A stretch of 64,000 bases of DNA, taken from positions 6,764,501 through 6,828,500 of the forward strand of contig NZ_CP114200.1 in NCBI RefSeq assembly GCF_029392895.1. Reading direction: 5' to 3'. The notes under the pieces are model-generated. The model made no database searches and was not told the origin of the DNA. It saw only the letters and a program-made list of their open reading frames with translations. Below are positions 21,698 through 30,930 of the stretch, one piece after another. Position numbers and translations under genes: made by a program. This DNA is from Streptomyces sp. 71268. Its GTDB lineage: Bacteria > Actinomycetota > Actinomycetes > Streptomycetales > Streptomycetaceae. How positions within the stretch are numbered: the stretch's first letter is position 1; each line of letters opens with the position of its first letter.

Positions 21698-22909
21698 ATG
21701 CTGCTGGACGGCCCTGAGCGGCGACGATCCGTCCCGCCGGGGCCCCGACGTCCGCAGCGGGCACGGGCGGACCGACCCCTCGCGGTTCCCCGGGACGAGT
21801 CCGGCGCCGTCGTCGACGAGGAGCCGGGCTTCGTCCTGCCCCCCTTGGTGGACCAGTACGGCCTCGGTGTCTCGCATGCTGACATCGGGCTCGGCGCATT
21901 TGAGTCACATCTGGCCGCCGCGGTCGGCTCGCGCGGCCCCGCCGCGCCCGGCACCACCTTCTTCGACAGTTGGCTCGGGCTGGCCGTACGCCGCTGGTGC
22001 CCGCCGCTGCTCGGCGTCGAGCCGCACTGCACGCCCGCGCACTACCTCGCCGCGCGCCGCGCCCACGGCGCCTACCAGGCGACCCGACTGCTGCTGCGCG
22101 GCTGCGGGGTGGGCGCGTACCTGCTGGCGGCGGGCGCGGTGGAGGCGCCGCTGTCGGCGGCCGAGCTGGCGTCGGCCACGGGCGTGCCCGCGTACGAGAT
22201 CGTCTCCGTCCGGGCGCTCGCCGGGCAGGTCGCCGACGGCTCGCACACCGCCCGCGGCTTCCTCGCCGCGACGGTCGACGCGCTGGCCGGGGCGCCCGCG
22301 CGGCGGGCCGTGGCCCTCGCCATCGCGCCCGGCCCGCTGCCCGCCCGGCCGCCGGACGCCCGCGCGGTGCGGGAGGCGGCGGAGCGCTGGCTGCGCGCCC
22401 GCGCGCGGGGGGCGCGGCCGAGCGATCCAGTGCTCCTGCACCACCTGCTGTGGAGCGCGCTCACCACCGGCCTGCCGATCCAACTGCACTGCCCCGAGCC
22501 TGACCGGGTCGCCGACTTCCTGGCCGCCACGGTCGGACTCGGCACCGATCTGGTGCTGCTGCCCGGCCACGGCGGGCACCGGAGCGCGGCCCGTCTCGCG
22601 GCGACGTTCCCGCACGTGTACGCGGATGTCGGCCCCGCGCCCCGGGAGACGCTGCGCCTCGCGCCGTTCGGGAAGCTGCTGTTCTCGACCGGCGCCCGGG
22701 GGCTGCCGGAGCTGTACGTGGTGGCGGCGCGCCAGTTCGCGGTGGAGATGACACGCCTGGCCGACGAGTGGTGCGCCGAGGGGGTGTGTACGCCGCCGCA
22801 GGCGCAGCGGATCGCCGACCTGGTGGCCTCCGGCACCGCCCGCCGGGTCTACCGGCTGCCGGCCGGGGCCGGCTCCTCGGCTCCCACGGCCTCCCCGGGG
22901 CGGGGCTGA
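21698..22909 (+). CDS. Amidohydrolase-like (TIM-barrel) hypothetical protein
   Basis: ATG 21698 is chosen because GGGAG at 21687-21691 sits correctly before it; an in-frame GTG at 21599 would overlap the previous gene. The product is 403 residues, GC-rich and Ala/Arg-rich. PPLVDQYGLGVSHADI near residue 45 and LPIQLHCPEPDRVADFL, ADVGPAPRETLRLAPFGKLLF and GLPELYVVAARQF later are the pattern of FluG/amidohydrolase-2 proteins (a catalytic-type LHC and a C-terminal Asp/Ser region). The classic N-terminal HxH is reduced to VDQY, also seen in FluG-like members. The 3' end overlaps ctaA by 61 bases, tail to tail. Substrate unknown. Confidence 0.7.
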   Translation: MLLDGPERRRSVPPGPRRPQRARADRPLAVPRDESGAVVDEEPGFVLPPLVDQYGLGVSHADIGLGAFESHLAAAVGSRGPAAPGTTFFDSWLGLAVRRWCPPLLGVEPHCTPAHYLAARRAHGAYQATRLLLRGCGVGAYLLAAGAVEAPLSAAELASATGVPAYEIVSVRALAGQVADGSHTARGFLAATVDALAGAPARRAVALAIAPGPLPARPPDARAVREAAERWLRARARGARPSDPVLLHHLLWSALTTGLPIQLHCPEPDRVADFLAATVGLGTDLVLLPGHGGHRSAARLAATFPHVYADVGPAPRETLRLAPFGKLLFSTGARGLPELYVVAARQFAVEMTRLADEWCAEGVCTPPQAQRIADLVASGTARRVYRLPAGAGSSAPTASPGRG

Positions 22910-23868
22910 AGCGCCTCGTGGTCGCCGGAGGGGGCGGGGACGGCCGGCGCCTGCGCCCGCTCGCGCAGCGCGAGGAAGACCCGCAGCACCGCGATCCACA
23001 CCAGGCATGAGCCGAACATGTGCATGCCGACGACGAATTCCGGCAGGTGCGTGAAGTACTGCACGTACCCGATCACGCCCTGGGAGAGCAGTACGACGAA
23101 GAGTTCGACCACCGTGCGAGAGGCGGCCTGCGGGGCCTTCACGGCGCGCAGCGTGAACCACAGCGCGACGGTGAGGCCGAAGACGATGTAGACGAAGTCC
23201 ACGTGGAGCTGGGTGATCTCCTGCCAGTCCAGCGGAATCCGGTGCACCTTCGTCGCGTCACCGGCGTGCGGCCCGGAACCGGTGACCACGGTACCGATCA
23301 CGATCAGCGCGCCGGCGGCGACCACCAGCAGCCACGACAACTGCCGCACCGCAGGCGCCACCAGCAGCCTGGCCGGTCCGTCGCCCTCGCGGGTGCGCTG
23401 CCAGGTGACCATCGCGACGGTGAGCAGCGCGGTGGAGATGAGGAAGTGCGAGCTGACGATGTACGGGTTCAGGCCGGTGAGCACCGTGATGCCGCCCACC
23501 ACGGCGTTGCCCATCACGATCCAGAACTGCAGCCAGCCGAGCCGGGTGAGCGGGCGGCGCATCGGCTTGGCCGCGCGGGCCACGATGATGAAGAACCCGA
23601 TGACCGCGCACAGCGCGTACGTCAGCAGCCGGTTGCCGAACTCGATGATGCCGTGGACGCCCATGTCCGAGGTGGGCGTGAGGCTGTCGTCGGTGCACTT
23701 GGGCCACGTCTCGCAGCCGAGCCCGGACTGGGTCAGCCGCACGGCGCCCCCGGTCACGACGATGACCACGGCCATCACCACGGTGATCAGCGCTGCCACT
23801 CGCACCAGGCGCGCGGACGGCGTCCAGCGGCGGGCGATCAGCTCAAGGGGATTCCACGTATTCGGCAC
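22849..23868 (-). CDS. ctaA: Heme A synthase (COX15/CtaA)
   Basis: Oxidises the C8 methyl group of heme O to give heme A for cytochrome aa3. The product is 339 residues from GTG 23868. Eight transmembrane segments are predicted. GGAVRLTQSGLGCETWPKC near residue 42 is the family signature, with the Cys pair on the outer loop. Conserved His residues occur in GVHGIIEFGNR, SSHFLIS, QLHVDFVY and GMHMFGS. The last 40 residues are a Pro/Glu-rich tail that overlaps the convergent upstream gene. Confidence 0.96.
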   Translation of the reverse strand: MPNTWNPLELIARRWTPSARLVRVAALITVVMAVVIVVTGGAVRLTQSGLGCETWPKCTDDSLTPTSDMGVHGIIEFGNRLLTYALCAVIGFFIIVARAAKPMRRPLTRLGWLQFWIVMGNAVVGGITVLTGLNPYIVSSHFLISTALLTVAMVTWQRTREGDGPARLLVAPAVRQLSWLLVVAAGALIVIGTVVTGSGPHAGDATKVHRIPLDWQEITQLHVDFVYIVFGLTVALWFTLRAVKAPQAASRTVVELFVVLLSQGVIGYVQYFTHLPEFVVGMHMFGSCLVWIAVLRVFLALRERAQAPAVPAPSGDHEALQPRPGEAVGAEEPAPAGSR

Positions 23869-23977
23869 GGCATCATGGTAGGCCGCACCTTGTGCACCGA
23901 TTCACGAGGGGGTGCCCACCCGGCGCGCGTCCCGCCCGGACCCCCTCCGTACGGCGGGTACGGGCGGGAGTGACGGG

Positions 23978-24778
23978 CTACTCCCAGCGGAAGAAGCGGC
24001 CCGCCGCGCCCAGGCCGAGCACGGCCCAGGCGGCCAGCACGCCCAGGTCCGACCAGGGCACCCCGGCGCCGTCCCGCAGCACGTCGCGCAGCCCGTCGGA
24101 GAGCGCGGCGACCGGCAGCAGGTGCAGCACCGCCTCGACGCCGCCGGGGAACTTCGACAGCGGCACGATGACGCCGCCACCGAAGAGGAGCAGCAGGAAG
24201 ACCAGGTTGGCCGCGGCCAGCGTGACCTCGGCCTTGAGCGTGCCGGCCATCAGCAGCCCGAGCCCGGAGAAGGCCGCGGTGCCGAGCAGGAGCAGCAGGG
24301 CCACGGTGGCCGGGTTGCCGTGCGGCGACCAGCCGAGCGCGAGGGCGACCGCCGTCAGTAGCGCGATCTGGAGCACCTCGGTCACCAGCACCGCGCACGT
24401 CTTGGCGGTCATCAGCCCCCAGCGCGGCAGCGGTGAGGCGCCGAGCCGCTTGAGCACCCCGTAGCGCCGCTCGAAGCCGGTCGCGATGGCCTGCCCGGTG
24501 AACGCCGTGGAGAGCACCGCCAGCGCCAGCACCCCCGGCGCCAGGAAGTCCACGGCGTCGCCGTCGCCGGTGTCCACGATGTCCACGCTGCTGAACAGCG
24601 TCAGCAGCAGGGTCGGGATGACGATGACGAGCAGCAGTTGCTCGCCGTTGCGCAGCAGCAGCCGGGTCTCAAGGGCGGCCTGCGCGCGGATCATCCGCCC
24701 GAGCGGCGCGGCCCCGGGGCGCGGCGCGAAGGTGCCGGGCCCGCCGCCGGGCTCCGTGGTCTCAGCGGTGTCGGCCAT
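23978..24778 (-). CDS. ABC-2 type transporter permease
   Basis: Membrane half of an ABC exporter. The product is 266 residues from ATG 24778, whose first base is also the last base of the ATPase stop (TGATG). A soluble N-terminus of about 30 residues is followed by six hydrophobic segments in the ABC-2 pattern; FTGQAIATGFERRYGVLKRL is the typical cytoplasmic loop of the DrrB/YadH type. Substrate is unknown. ctaA follows 109 bases downstream on the same strand, so read-through to heme A synthesis is possible; from memory this arrangement is conserved in Streptomyces. Confidence 0.9.
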   Translation of the reverse strand: MADTAETTEPGGGPGTFAPRPGAAPLGRMIRAQAALETRLLLRNGEQLLLVIVIPTLLLTLFSSVDIVDTGDGDAVDFLAPGVLALAVLSTAFTGQAIATGFERRYGVLKRLGASPLPRWGLMTAKTCAVLVTEVLQIALLTAVALALGWSPHGNPATVALLLLLGTAAFSGLGLLMAGTLKAEVTLAAANLVFLLLLFGGGVIVPLSKFPGGVEAVLHLLPVAALSDGLRDVLRDGAGVPWSDLGVLAAWAVLGLGAAGRFFRWE

Positions 24779-25759
24779 CACGCGCGCAGCTCCTTGCCGG
24801 TCAGTTCCAGGAAGACGTCCTCCAGGGTGTGCCGCTCTACCGAGAGCCGGTCCGGCAGCACCCCGTGCTGGGCGCACCAGGAGGTCACGGTGGCCAGCAA
24901 CTGCGGCGTGACCTTGCCGGTGACGCGGTACGAGCCCGGGGCGAGCTCGACGGCCGTGCACTCCGCCGGCAGCGCCGTGAGCAGCGAGACCACGTCGAGC
25001 CCGGGGCGGCCCGAGAAGCGCAGCGAGTTCTCCGCGCCGCCCCGGCACAGCTCCTCCGGACTGCCGGAGGCGATCACCTTGCCCGCGTCGACGATGTGGA
25101 CCTGGTCGGCGAGTTGCTCGGCCTCGTCCATGTGGTGCGTGGTGAGGACGACGCTGACGCCGTCCGCGCGCAGCTCCCGCACCAGGTCCCAGGTGGCGCG
25201 CCTGGCCTGCGGGTCGAGACCGGCGGTCGGCTCGTCGAGGAAGACCAGTTCGGGGCGGCCGACGACGGCCATGGCCAGGGCCAGCCGCTGCTGCTGCCCA
25301 CCGGAGAGCCGGCGGTAGACCGTGCGCCCGCAGCTCGCCAGGCCCAGGCGTTCGATGAGCGCGTCCACGTCGACCGGGTGCGCGTGCAGGGACGCGGTGT
25401 GCCGGAGCATCTCGGCGGCCCGGGCGCCGGGGTAGACGCCACCCGACTGGAGCATCACGCCGACGCGCGGGCGCAGCCTGGCCGCGTCGGCCAGCGGATC
25501 GAGGCCGAGCACGCGCACGCTCCCCGCGTCCGGTCGGCGGTAGCCCTCGCAGGTCTCGATGGTGGTGGTCTTGCCGGCGCCGTTCGGGCCGAGCACGGCG
25601 GTGACGCTGCCGCGCGCGACGGACAGCGTGAGGCCGTCCACCGCGGTCTTCGTCCCGTACCGCTTGACCAGGCCGACGACCTCGACCGCCGGCGCCTCCC
25701 CGGTGACGTCCCCCGGTGCGGGACCGGGGCGGGGGGCTGGGGGAGGGCTCGTCTCGCAT
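24778..25759 (-). CDS. ABC transporter ATP-binding protein, frameshifted near its 5' end
   Basis: The ATPase core is complete: Walker A GPNGAGKTTT, Q-loop MLQSGGVYPG, signature LSGGQQQR, Walker B LVFLDEPTAGLDP and the switch His in VVLTTHHMDEAEQ. The C-terminal extension (VERHTLEDVFLELTGKEL) is typical of DrrA-like exporters. In the core frame there is no ATG, GTG or TTG before GTG 25641, which would remove the first beta strand (VEVVGLVKRYG). An ATG at 25759 opens the preceding segment in a different frame. Dropping one base from the C5 run at 25710-25714 joins both into a normal protein of 326 residues. A TAGACT -10 lies 7 bases upstream of that ATG. The indel is real or a sequencing error. 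Confidence 0.8.
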
Positions 25760-26344
25760 GGGCGGAAGTCTACGAAGCTCCCGGGGCCCGCCGGCCGGCG
25801 GGCCCGCGCTGGGCCGGGTCTTGACGGGCGCTCGGCCGGCGCCCAGGGGGCGTGCGCGCGGGTGCGGTCGCCCCGGCGGCGCGCGCCCGCGCTCAGGGCT
25901 GGCGCCGGGGGCGGAAGCGCGGGGCGGAGCCTCGGCGCGCGGCCGTGCGCTGGGGTCGACGGCGTGCGGGCACGCGGACGGGTGGCGGATGGCTGGTTTG
26001 CGGGCTCGCCTTCGGGCGCGTGGGTCGTCCCGGCCCGCCGCGTCCGCGCGCCGGTGCTGAACGGCGGGCGTCGGCCGGACCCGCGCGCCCCGGCGTGCGA
26101 GGCGGCTCCGGGCGATGCGGGCGACCGCCCGCCGCGCGCCCATCCGCGCAGGTCAGGATCTGCGGGCAGGGAGGGGAACGGCCACCCGGGGACACACCCT
26201 CGTGACCTGCGGAGCAGGCCCTTGGATCCGCGCCCGCGTGATCGTTTACGCAGGTCAACTTAGGTCTCCCTAAGTGACGCACCCCACCGAGGTCGCCTGG
26301 GGAGCGGGTTGTATCGGCCTCGGGAATTACGCAACAATGGCGTT
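25760..26344. promoter_or_regulatory. Divergent ABC exporter / sufR intergenic region
   Basis: 585 bases. TAGACT (minus strand, plus 25767-25772) 7 bases before the ABC ATPase ATG suggests a leaderless transcript. About 25790-26200 is very GC-rich; minus-strand frames there have no recognisable protein. The right end becomes AT-richer and carries two palindromes and the sufR promoter, listed separately. Confidence 0.5.
26258..26275. promoter_or_regulatory. 18-bp palindrome upstream of sufR
   Basis: ACTTAGG (26258-26264) and CCTAAGT (26269-26275) are exact inverted copies separated by TCTC. It lies 70 bases before the sufR start. The shape recalls the ends of an iron box (TTAGG...CCTAA), but the spacer is 4 rather than the 9 of the DmdR1/IdeR site, so a different regulator is more likely. 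Confidence 0.5.
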
Positions 26345-26345
26345 G
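26309..26345 (+). promoter_or_regulatory. sufR promoter and SufR-type operator over the start codon
   Basis: TTGTAT (26309-26314) and AACAAT (26333-26338) are 18 bases apart, with the GTG six bases further on, so the mRNA may be leaderless. CAAC-AATGGC-GTTG at 26332-26345 is a CAAC-N6-GTTG palindrome, the motif I recall being reported for SufR in Streptomyces avermitilis. It covers the proposed -10 and reaches the first base of the start codon, fitting repression by SufR itself. Confidence 0.6.
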
Positions 26346-27121
26346 TGAAATACGCGAGCGACGATCAGGAGCCCGCGGCCAAGCCGGCCGCGGCGACTGG
26401 CGTGCCTGCCGTATCCACCCACGATGACCTGCGCGGGACCCGTAACCGGGTGGCGCGCTCCATTCTCGACCACGGCCCGTCGACGGCGGCGGCGGTCGCC
26501 GAGCGGCTGGGGCTCACCCAGGCCGCGGTCCGCCGCCACCTGGACACCCTGGTGGCCGAGGGCATCGTCGAACCCCGCGAGCAGCGGGTGTACGGCGCGC
26601 GCGGTCGCGGCCGGCCGGCCAAGGTCTTCGCCTTGACCGACTGCGGCCGGGACGCCTTCGACCAGGCGTACGACCAACTGGCGGCCGACGCGCTGCGCTG
26701 GATCGCGCAGTCGGCCGGCGGTGGCGTGATGGGCGAGGCCGCGGTCGCGGCGTTCGCCCGCGCGCGCCTGGCCGCGCAGGCCGCGGGATACCGAGAGGCG
26801 GTCGAGGCCGCTGCCCCGGAGTCCCGTACCGAGGCCCTGGCCAAGGCATTGACCGCCGACGGGTACGCTGCTACGGCGCGCAGCGCGCCCAACCCTCAGC
26901 AGGGTGAACAGCTCTGTCAGCACCACTGTCCGGTTGCGCATGTCGCCGAGCAGTTCCCGCAGCTCTGTGAGGCGGAGACCGAGGTCTTCTCCCACCTGCT
27001 CGGGACCCATGTGCAACGTCTGGCCACCATCGCCCACGGCGACGGGGTGTGCACGACGTTCATCCCCAAGAAGAAGACCACCACAGCATCCGCAAGCACG
27101 TCCGGGAGGAAACCCGCATGA
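26345..27121 (+). CDS. sufR: Iron-sulfur sensing repressor of the suf operon, SufR family
   Basis: The product is 258 residues from GTG 26345. A winged helix-turn-helix (about 38-95, with [14 protein letters not shown] and the wing [12 protein letters not shown]) is followed by a C-terminal domain with C191, C195 and C208 in [19 protein letters not shown], the Fe-S ligand pattern of SufR proteins. Known SufRs repress suf with a cluster bound and release DNA when it is lost. It is the first gene of the operon and overlaps sufB by four bases (ATGA), so it controls its own synthesis. A basic Lys/Thr-rich tail follows the metal-binding region. Confidence 0.95.
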   Translation: MKYASDDQEPAAKPAAATGVPAVSTHDDLRGTRNRVARSILDHGPSTAAAVAERLGLTQAAVRRHLDTLVAEGIVEPREQRVYGARGRGRPAKVFALTDCGRDAFDQAYDQLAADALRWIAQSAGGGVMGEAAVAAFARARLAAQAAGYREAVEAAAPESRTEALAKALTADGYAATARSAPNPQQGEQLCQHHCPVAHVAEQFPQLCEAETEVFSHLLGTHVQRLATIAHGDGVCTTFIPKKKTTTASASTSGRKPA

Positions 27122-28539
27122 CTCTCCCCACGGAGACTGCTCACCCCGAGCTTGAGGGCCTGGGCACGTACGAGTACGGCTGGGCCGACTCCGACGTCGC
27201 CGGTGCCAGTGCCAAGCGCGGCCTCTCGGAAGAGGTCGTCCGGGACATCTCCGACAAGAAGTCCGAGCCCGACTGGATGCTGAAGCTCCGGCTCAAGGGC
27301 CTGAAGCTGTTCGGCAAGAAGCCGATGCCGACCTGGGGCTCGGACCTGTCGGGCATCGACTTCGACAACATCAAGTACTTCGTGCGCTCCACCGAGAAGC
27401 AGGCCGCGAGCTGGGAGGACCTGCCGGAGGACATCAAGAACACCTACGACAGGCTGGGCATCCCGGAGGCGGAGAAGCAGCGTCTGGTCGCCGGTGTCGC
27501 CGCGCAGTACGAGTCGGAGGTCGTCTACCACCAGATCCGTGAGGACCTGGAGGAGCAGGGCGTGCTGTTCCTGGACACCGACACGGCGCTCAAGGAGCAC
27601 CCGGAGATCTTCCAGGAGTACTTCGGCACCGTGATCCCGGCCGGCGACAACAAGTTCGCCGCGCTGAACACGGCCGTCTGGTCCGGTGGCTCGTTCATCT
27701 ACGTCCCGCCGGGCGTCCACGTCGACATTCCGCTCCAGGCCTACTTCCGTATCAACACGGAGAACATGGGCCAGTTCGAGCGGACGCTGATCATCGTCGA
27801 CGAGAACGCCTACGTGCACTACGTCGAGGGCTGCACCGCCCCGATCTACTCCTCGGACTCGCTGCACAGCGCCGTCGTGGAGATCATCGTCAAGAAGGGC
27901 GGCCGATGCCGCTACACGACGATCCAGAACTGGTCGAACAACGTCTACAACCTGGTCACCAAGCGCGCCGTGGCCTACGAGGGCGCGACCATGGAGTGGG
28001 TCGACGGCAACATCGGCTCCAAGGTCACCATGAAGTACCCGGCCGTCTACCTGATGGGCGAGCACGCCAAGGGCGAGACGCTGTCCATCGCCTTCTCGGG
28101 CTCGGGCCAGCACCAGGACGCGGGCGCCAAGATGGTGCACATGGCGCCGAACACCTCCTCGAACATCGTCTCCAAGTCGGTGGCCCGGGGCGGCGGCCGC
28201 ACCTCCTACCGTGGCCTGATCGAGATCGGCGAGGGCGCGCACGGCTCGAAGTCGAACGTGCTCTGTGACGCGCTGCTGGTGGACACCATCTCGCGCTCGG
28301 ACACCTACCCGTACGTGGACGTCCGCGAGGACGACGTGTCGATGGGCCACGAGGCGACGGTCTCCAAGGTCAGCGACGACCAGCTCTTCTACCTGATGAG
28401 CCGAGGTCTGTCCGAGGACGAGGCGATGGCCATGATCGTCCGAGGCTTCGTCGAGCCGATCGCCCGCGAGCTGCCGATGGAGTACGCGCTGGAGCTCAAC
28501 CGGCTGATCGAGCTGCAGATGGAGGGCGCGGTCGGTTGA
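27118..28539 (+). CDS. sufB: Fe-S cluster assembly scaffold protein SufB
   Basis: SufB is the scaffold of the SufBC2D complex on which clusters form. ATG 27118 follows GGGAGGA (27104-27110) and overlaps the sufR stop; the product is 473 residues. The beta-helix core is complete, with [29 protein letters not shown] carrying a conserved Cys, and the C-terminal [18 protein letters not shown] helix shared with SufD. No intein interrupts it, unlike SufB of some mycobacteria. sufD follows after 66 bases. Confidence 0.98.
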   Translation: MTLPTETAHPELEGLGTYEYGWADSDVAGASAKRGLSEEVVRDISDKKSEPDWMLKLRLKGLKLFGKKPMPTWGSDLSGIDFDNIKYFVRSTEKQAASWEDLPEDIKNTYDRLGIPEAEKQRLVAGVAAQYESEVVYHQIREDLEEQGVLFLDTDTALKEHPEIFQEYFGTVIPAGDNKFAALNTAVWSGGSFIYVPPGVHVDIPLQAYFRINTENMGQFERTLIIVDENAYVHYVEGCTAPIYSSDSLHSAVVEIIVKKGGRCRYTTIQNWSNNVYNLVTKRAVAYEGATMEWVDGNIGSKVTMKYPAVYLMGEHAKGETLSIAFSGSGQHQDAGAKMVHMAPNTSSNIVSKSVARGGGRTSYRGLIEIGEGAHGSKSNVLCDALLVDTISRSDTYPYVDVREDDVSMGHEATVSKVSDDQLFYLMSRGLSEDEAMAMIVRGFVEPIARELPMEYALELNRLIELQMEGAVG

Positions 28540-28605
28540 TGCCGACCCGCGCACCCCTGGAGCAGCACCTGTTTTCTGACGCAGAGAGAGAGCACCACGA
28601 CAGCC

Positions 28606-29784
28606 ATGGCTGAGAACACTCCCGCCGGCAGCACCACCGACGGCGCCATTCAGGTCGGGGGGCCGCAGCAGCCCATCGACGCCCGGGTCAGCGCCCCCGC
28701 CTCGTATGACGTGGCGGACTTCCCGGTGCCGCACGGCCGCGAGGAGGAGTGGCGGTTCACGCCGCTGGAGCGCCTGCGGGGCCTGCACGACGGCACCGCC
28801 GAGGCCAAGGGCGGGCTGCGGGTCGAGGTGAGCGCCCCCGAGGGCGTCACCGTCGAGACCGTGGACCGCGAGGACCCGCGGCTGGGCCGGGCCGGCAAGC
28901 CGGTGGACCGCGTCGCCGCGCAGGCGTACAGCTCGTTCGAGAAGGCTTCCGTGATCTCCGTGCCCAAGGACACGGTGCTCACCGAGCCGGTGCGGATCGC
29001 CGTGCACGGCGAGGGCGGCGTGGCCTACGGCCACCAGGTCGTCGAGGTCGGCAACTTCGCCGAGGCGCTGGTCGTCGTCGACCACACCGGCGACGCGACG
29101 CTGGCGGCCAACATCGAGTACGTGATCGGCGACGGCGCCAAGCTGACCGTCGTCTCCGTACAGGACTGGGACGACGAGGCGGTGCACGTCGCGCAGCACA
29201 CCGCGCTGGTGGGCCGCGACGCCACGTTCAAGTCCGTCATCGTCACCTTCGGCGGCGACCTGGTCCGACTGCACCCGCGGGTGATCTACGGCGGTCCCGG
29301 TGGCGAGGCCGAGCTGTACGGCCTGTACTTCACCGACGACGGCCAGCACCAGGAGCACCGGCTGTTCGTGGACCACGACACCCCGCACTGCCGGAGCAAC
29401 GTGGTCTACAAGGGCGCGCTGCAGGGCCAGGACGCGCACGCGGTGTGGATCGGCGACGTGCTCATCCGGGCCGCCGCCGAGGGCACCGACACCTACGAGC
29501 TCAACCGGAACCTCGTGCTCACCGACGGTGCGCGCGTGGACTCGGTGCCGAACCTGGAGATCGAGACCGGCGAGATCGTCGGCGCCGGCCACGCCTCGGC
29601 CACCGGCCGGTTCGACGACGAGCAGCTCTTCTACCTGATGGCGCGCGGCATCACCGCCGAGGAGGCCCGGCGCCTGGTCGTCCGCGGCTTCTTCGCGGAG
29701 CTGGTCCAGCAGATCGGCATCCCGGACATCGAGGACCGCCTGCTCGGCAAGATCGAGGCGGAGCTGGAGGCGTCCGTCGGATGA
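28606..29784 (+). CDS. sufD: Fe-S cluster assembly protein SufD
   Basis: Partner of SufB in the SufBC2D scaffold. The product is 392 residues from ATG 28606. The N-terminal region has HGREEEWRFTPLERL, typical of SufD. The beta-helix follows, with DHDTPHCRSNVVYKG and the C-terminal DDEQLFYLMARGITAEEARRL helix that parallels SufB. The stop overlaps the Rieske gene (ATGA). Its relatedness to SufB along the C-terminal half is visible in the shared LMxRG motif. Confidence 0.97.
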   Translation: MAENTPAGSTTDGAIQVGGPQQPIDARVSAPASYDVADFPVPHGREEEWRFTPLERLRGLHDGTAEAKGGLRVEVSAPEGVTVETVDREDPRLGRAGKPVDRVAAQAYSSFEKASVISVPKDTVLTEPVRIAVHGEGGVAYGHQVVEVGNFAEALVVVDHTGDATLAANIEYVIGDGAKLTVVSVQDWDDEAVHVAQHTALVGRDATFKSVIVTFGGDLVRLHPRVIYGGPGGEAELYGLYFTDDGQHQEHRLFVDHDTPHCRSNVVYKGALQGQDAHAVWIGDVLIRAAAEGTDTYELNRNLVLTDGARVDSVPNLEIETGEIVGAGHASATGRFDDEQLFYLMARGITAEEARRLVVRGFFAELVQQIGIPDIEDRLLGKIEAELEASVG

Positions 29785-30116
29785 GCGCCCCGTTCGTGCG
29801 GGCTTGCGCGCTGAGCGAGCTCGAAGAGGACACCCCCAAGCGCGTCGAGCTGGACGGCGTGCCCGTCTCGATCGTCCGCACCGAGGGTGAGGTGTTCGCG
29901 ATCAACGACATCTGCTCGCACGCGAACGTCTCGCTGTCCGAGGGCGAGGTGGAGGACTGCTCCATCGAGTGCTGGCTGCACGGGTCGAGCTTCGACCTGC
30001 GTACCGGCAAGCCGTCCGGGCTGCCCGCGACGCGCCCCGTACCCGTATACCCCGTCAAGATCGAAGGGGACGGCCCAGACGCTTCTGTGCTCGTCTCCGT
30101 CACCCAGGAGTCCTGA
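29781..30116 (+). CDS. Rieske-type [2Fe-2S] ferredoxin of the suf operon
   Basis: A 111-residue small ferredoxin of the bacterial dioxygenase-ferredoxin type. The cluster motifs are C45-X-H47 and C64-X2-H67 (CSH and CWLH), followed by the conserved LRTGKPSGLPAT region. Start and stop are tight: ATG overlaps sufD and sufC follows after 7 bases. Such a gene is normal in actinobacterial suf operons; it may supply electrons for cluster assembly, but this has not been shown as far as I know. Older annotations call it a dioxygenase component. Confidence 0.95.
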   Translation: MSAPFVRACALSELEEDTPKRVELDGVPVSIVRTEGEVFAINDICSHANVSLSEGEVEDCSIECWLHGSSFDLRTGKPSGLPATRPVPVYPVKIEGDGPDASVLVSVTQES

Positions 30117-30123
30117 GGCACCC

Positions 30124-30888
30124 ATGGCAACGCTTGAGATCCACGACCTGCACGTCTCCGTCGAGGCCGAGAACGGCCCCCGGGAGATTCTGCGCGGCGT
30201 CGACCTGACCGTGAAGCAGGGCGAGACGCACGCGATCATGGGCCCGAACGGCTCCGGCAAGTCCACCCTCGCGTACTCGCTCGCGGGGCACCCGAAGTAC
30301 ACCATCACCGGCGGCACCGTCACCCTCGACGGCGAGGATGTCCTGGAGATGTCCGTCGACGAGCGCGCGCGGGCCGGCGTCTTCCTCGCCATGCAGTACC
30401 CGGTCGAGGTGCCCGGCGTCTCCGTCTCCAACTTCCTGCGCACCTCCGCCACCGCCGTGCGCGGCGAGGCCCCCAAGCTGCGGCTGTGGGTCAAGGAGGT
30501 CAAGGAGGCCATGGAGCGGCTCTCCATCGACCCCGCGTTCGCCGAGCGCAACGTCAACGAGGGCTTCTCCGGCGGCGAGAAGAAGCGCCACGAGATCCTT
30601 CAGCTCGAACTGCTCAAGCCCAAGATCGCGATCCTCGACGAGACCGACTCGGGCCTGGACGTCGACGCGCTGCGCGTCGTGTCCGAGGGCGTGAACCGGG
30701 TGCGCGAGAGCGGCGAGGTCGGCACCCTGCTGATCACGCACTACACCCGTATCCTGCGCTACATCAAGCCCGACTTCGTGCACGTCTTCGCGCAGGGCCG
30801 GATCGCCGAGTCCGGCGGCGCGGAGCTGGCCGACAAGCTGGAGAACGAGGGCTACGAGGCGTACGTGAAGGGCGGCGCGCACTCGTGA
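30124..30888 (+). CDS. sufC: Fe-S cluster assembly ATPase SufC
   Basis: Cytosolic ABC-type ATPase that drives conformational change in SufBC2D. The product is 254 residues. It has Walker A GPNGSGKSTL, the SufC-type signature FSGGEKKR, Walker B IAILDETDSGLDVDAL and the switch His in LLITHYTRIL. The SufC-specific AMQYPVEVPGVSVSNFL loop is present. There is no transmembrane partner, which agrees with a role in assembly and not transport. sufS follows after 115 bases that contain a hairpin. Confidence 0.98.
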   Translation: MATLEIHDLHVSVEAENGPREILRGVDLTVKQGETHAIMGPNGSGKSTLAYSLAGHPKYTITGGTVTLDGEDVLEMSVDERARAGVFLAMQYPVEVPGVSVSNFLRTSATAVRGEAPKLRLWVKEVKEAMERLSIDPAFAERNVNEGFSGGEKKRHEILQLELLKPKIAILDETDSGLDVDALRVVSEGVNRVRESGEVGTLLITHYTRILRYIKPDFVHVFAQGRIAESGGAELADKLENEGYEAYVKGGAHS

Positions 30889-30930
30889 CCCCCGCACGCG
30901 AGGCCATCGGCCCGCGGAAGATCCACGACC

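Noticed and set aside
26258..26275. Iron box (DmdR1/IdeR site)
   Set aside because: The arms TTAGG and CCTAA match, but the spacer is 4 bases instead of 9.
25893..26282. Minus-strand 129-codon frame upstream of sufR
   Set aside because: Pro/Arg/Gly low-complexity sequence, no Shine-Dalgarno, and it crosses the palindromic regulatory sites.
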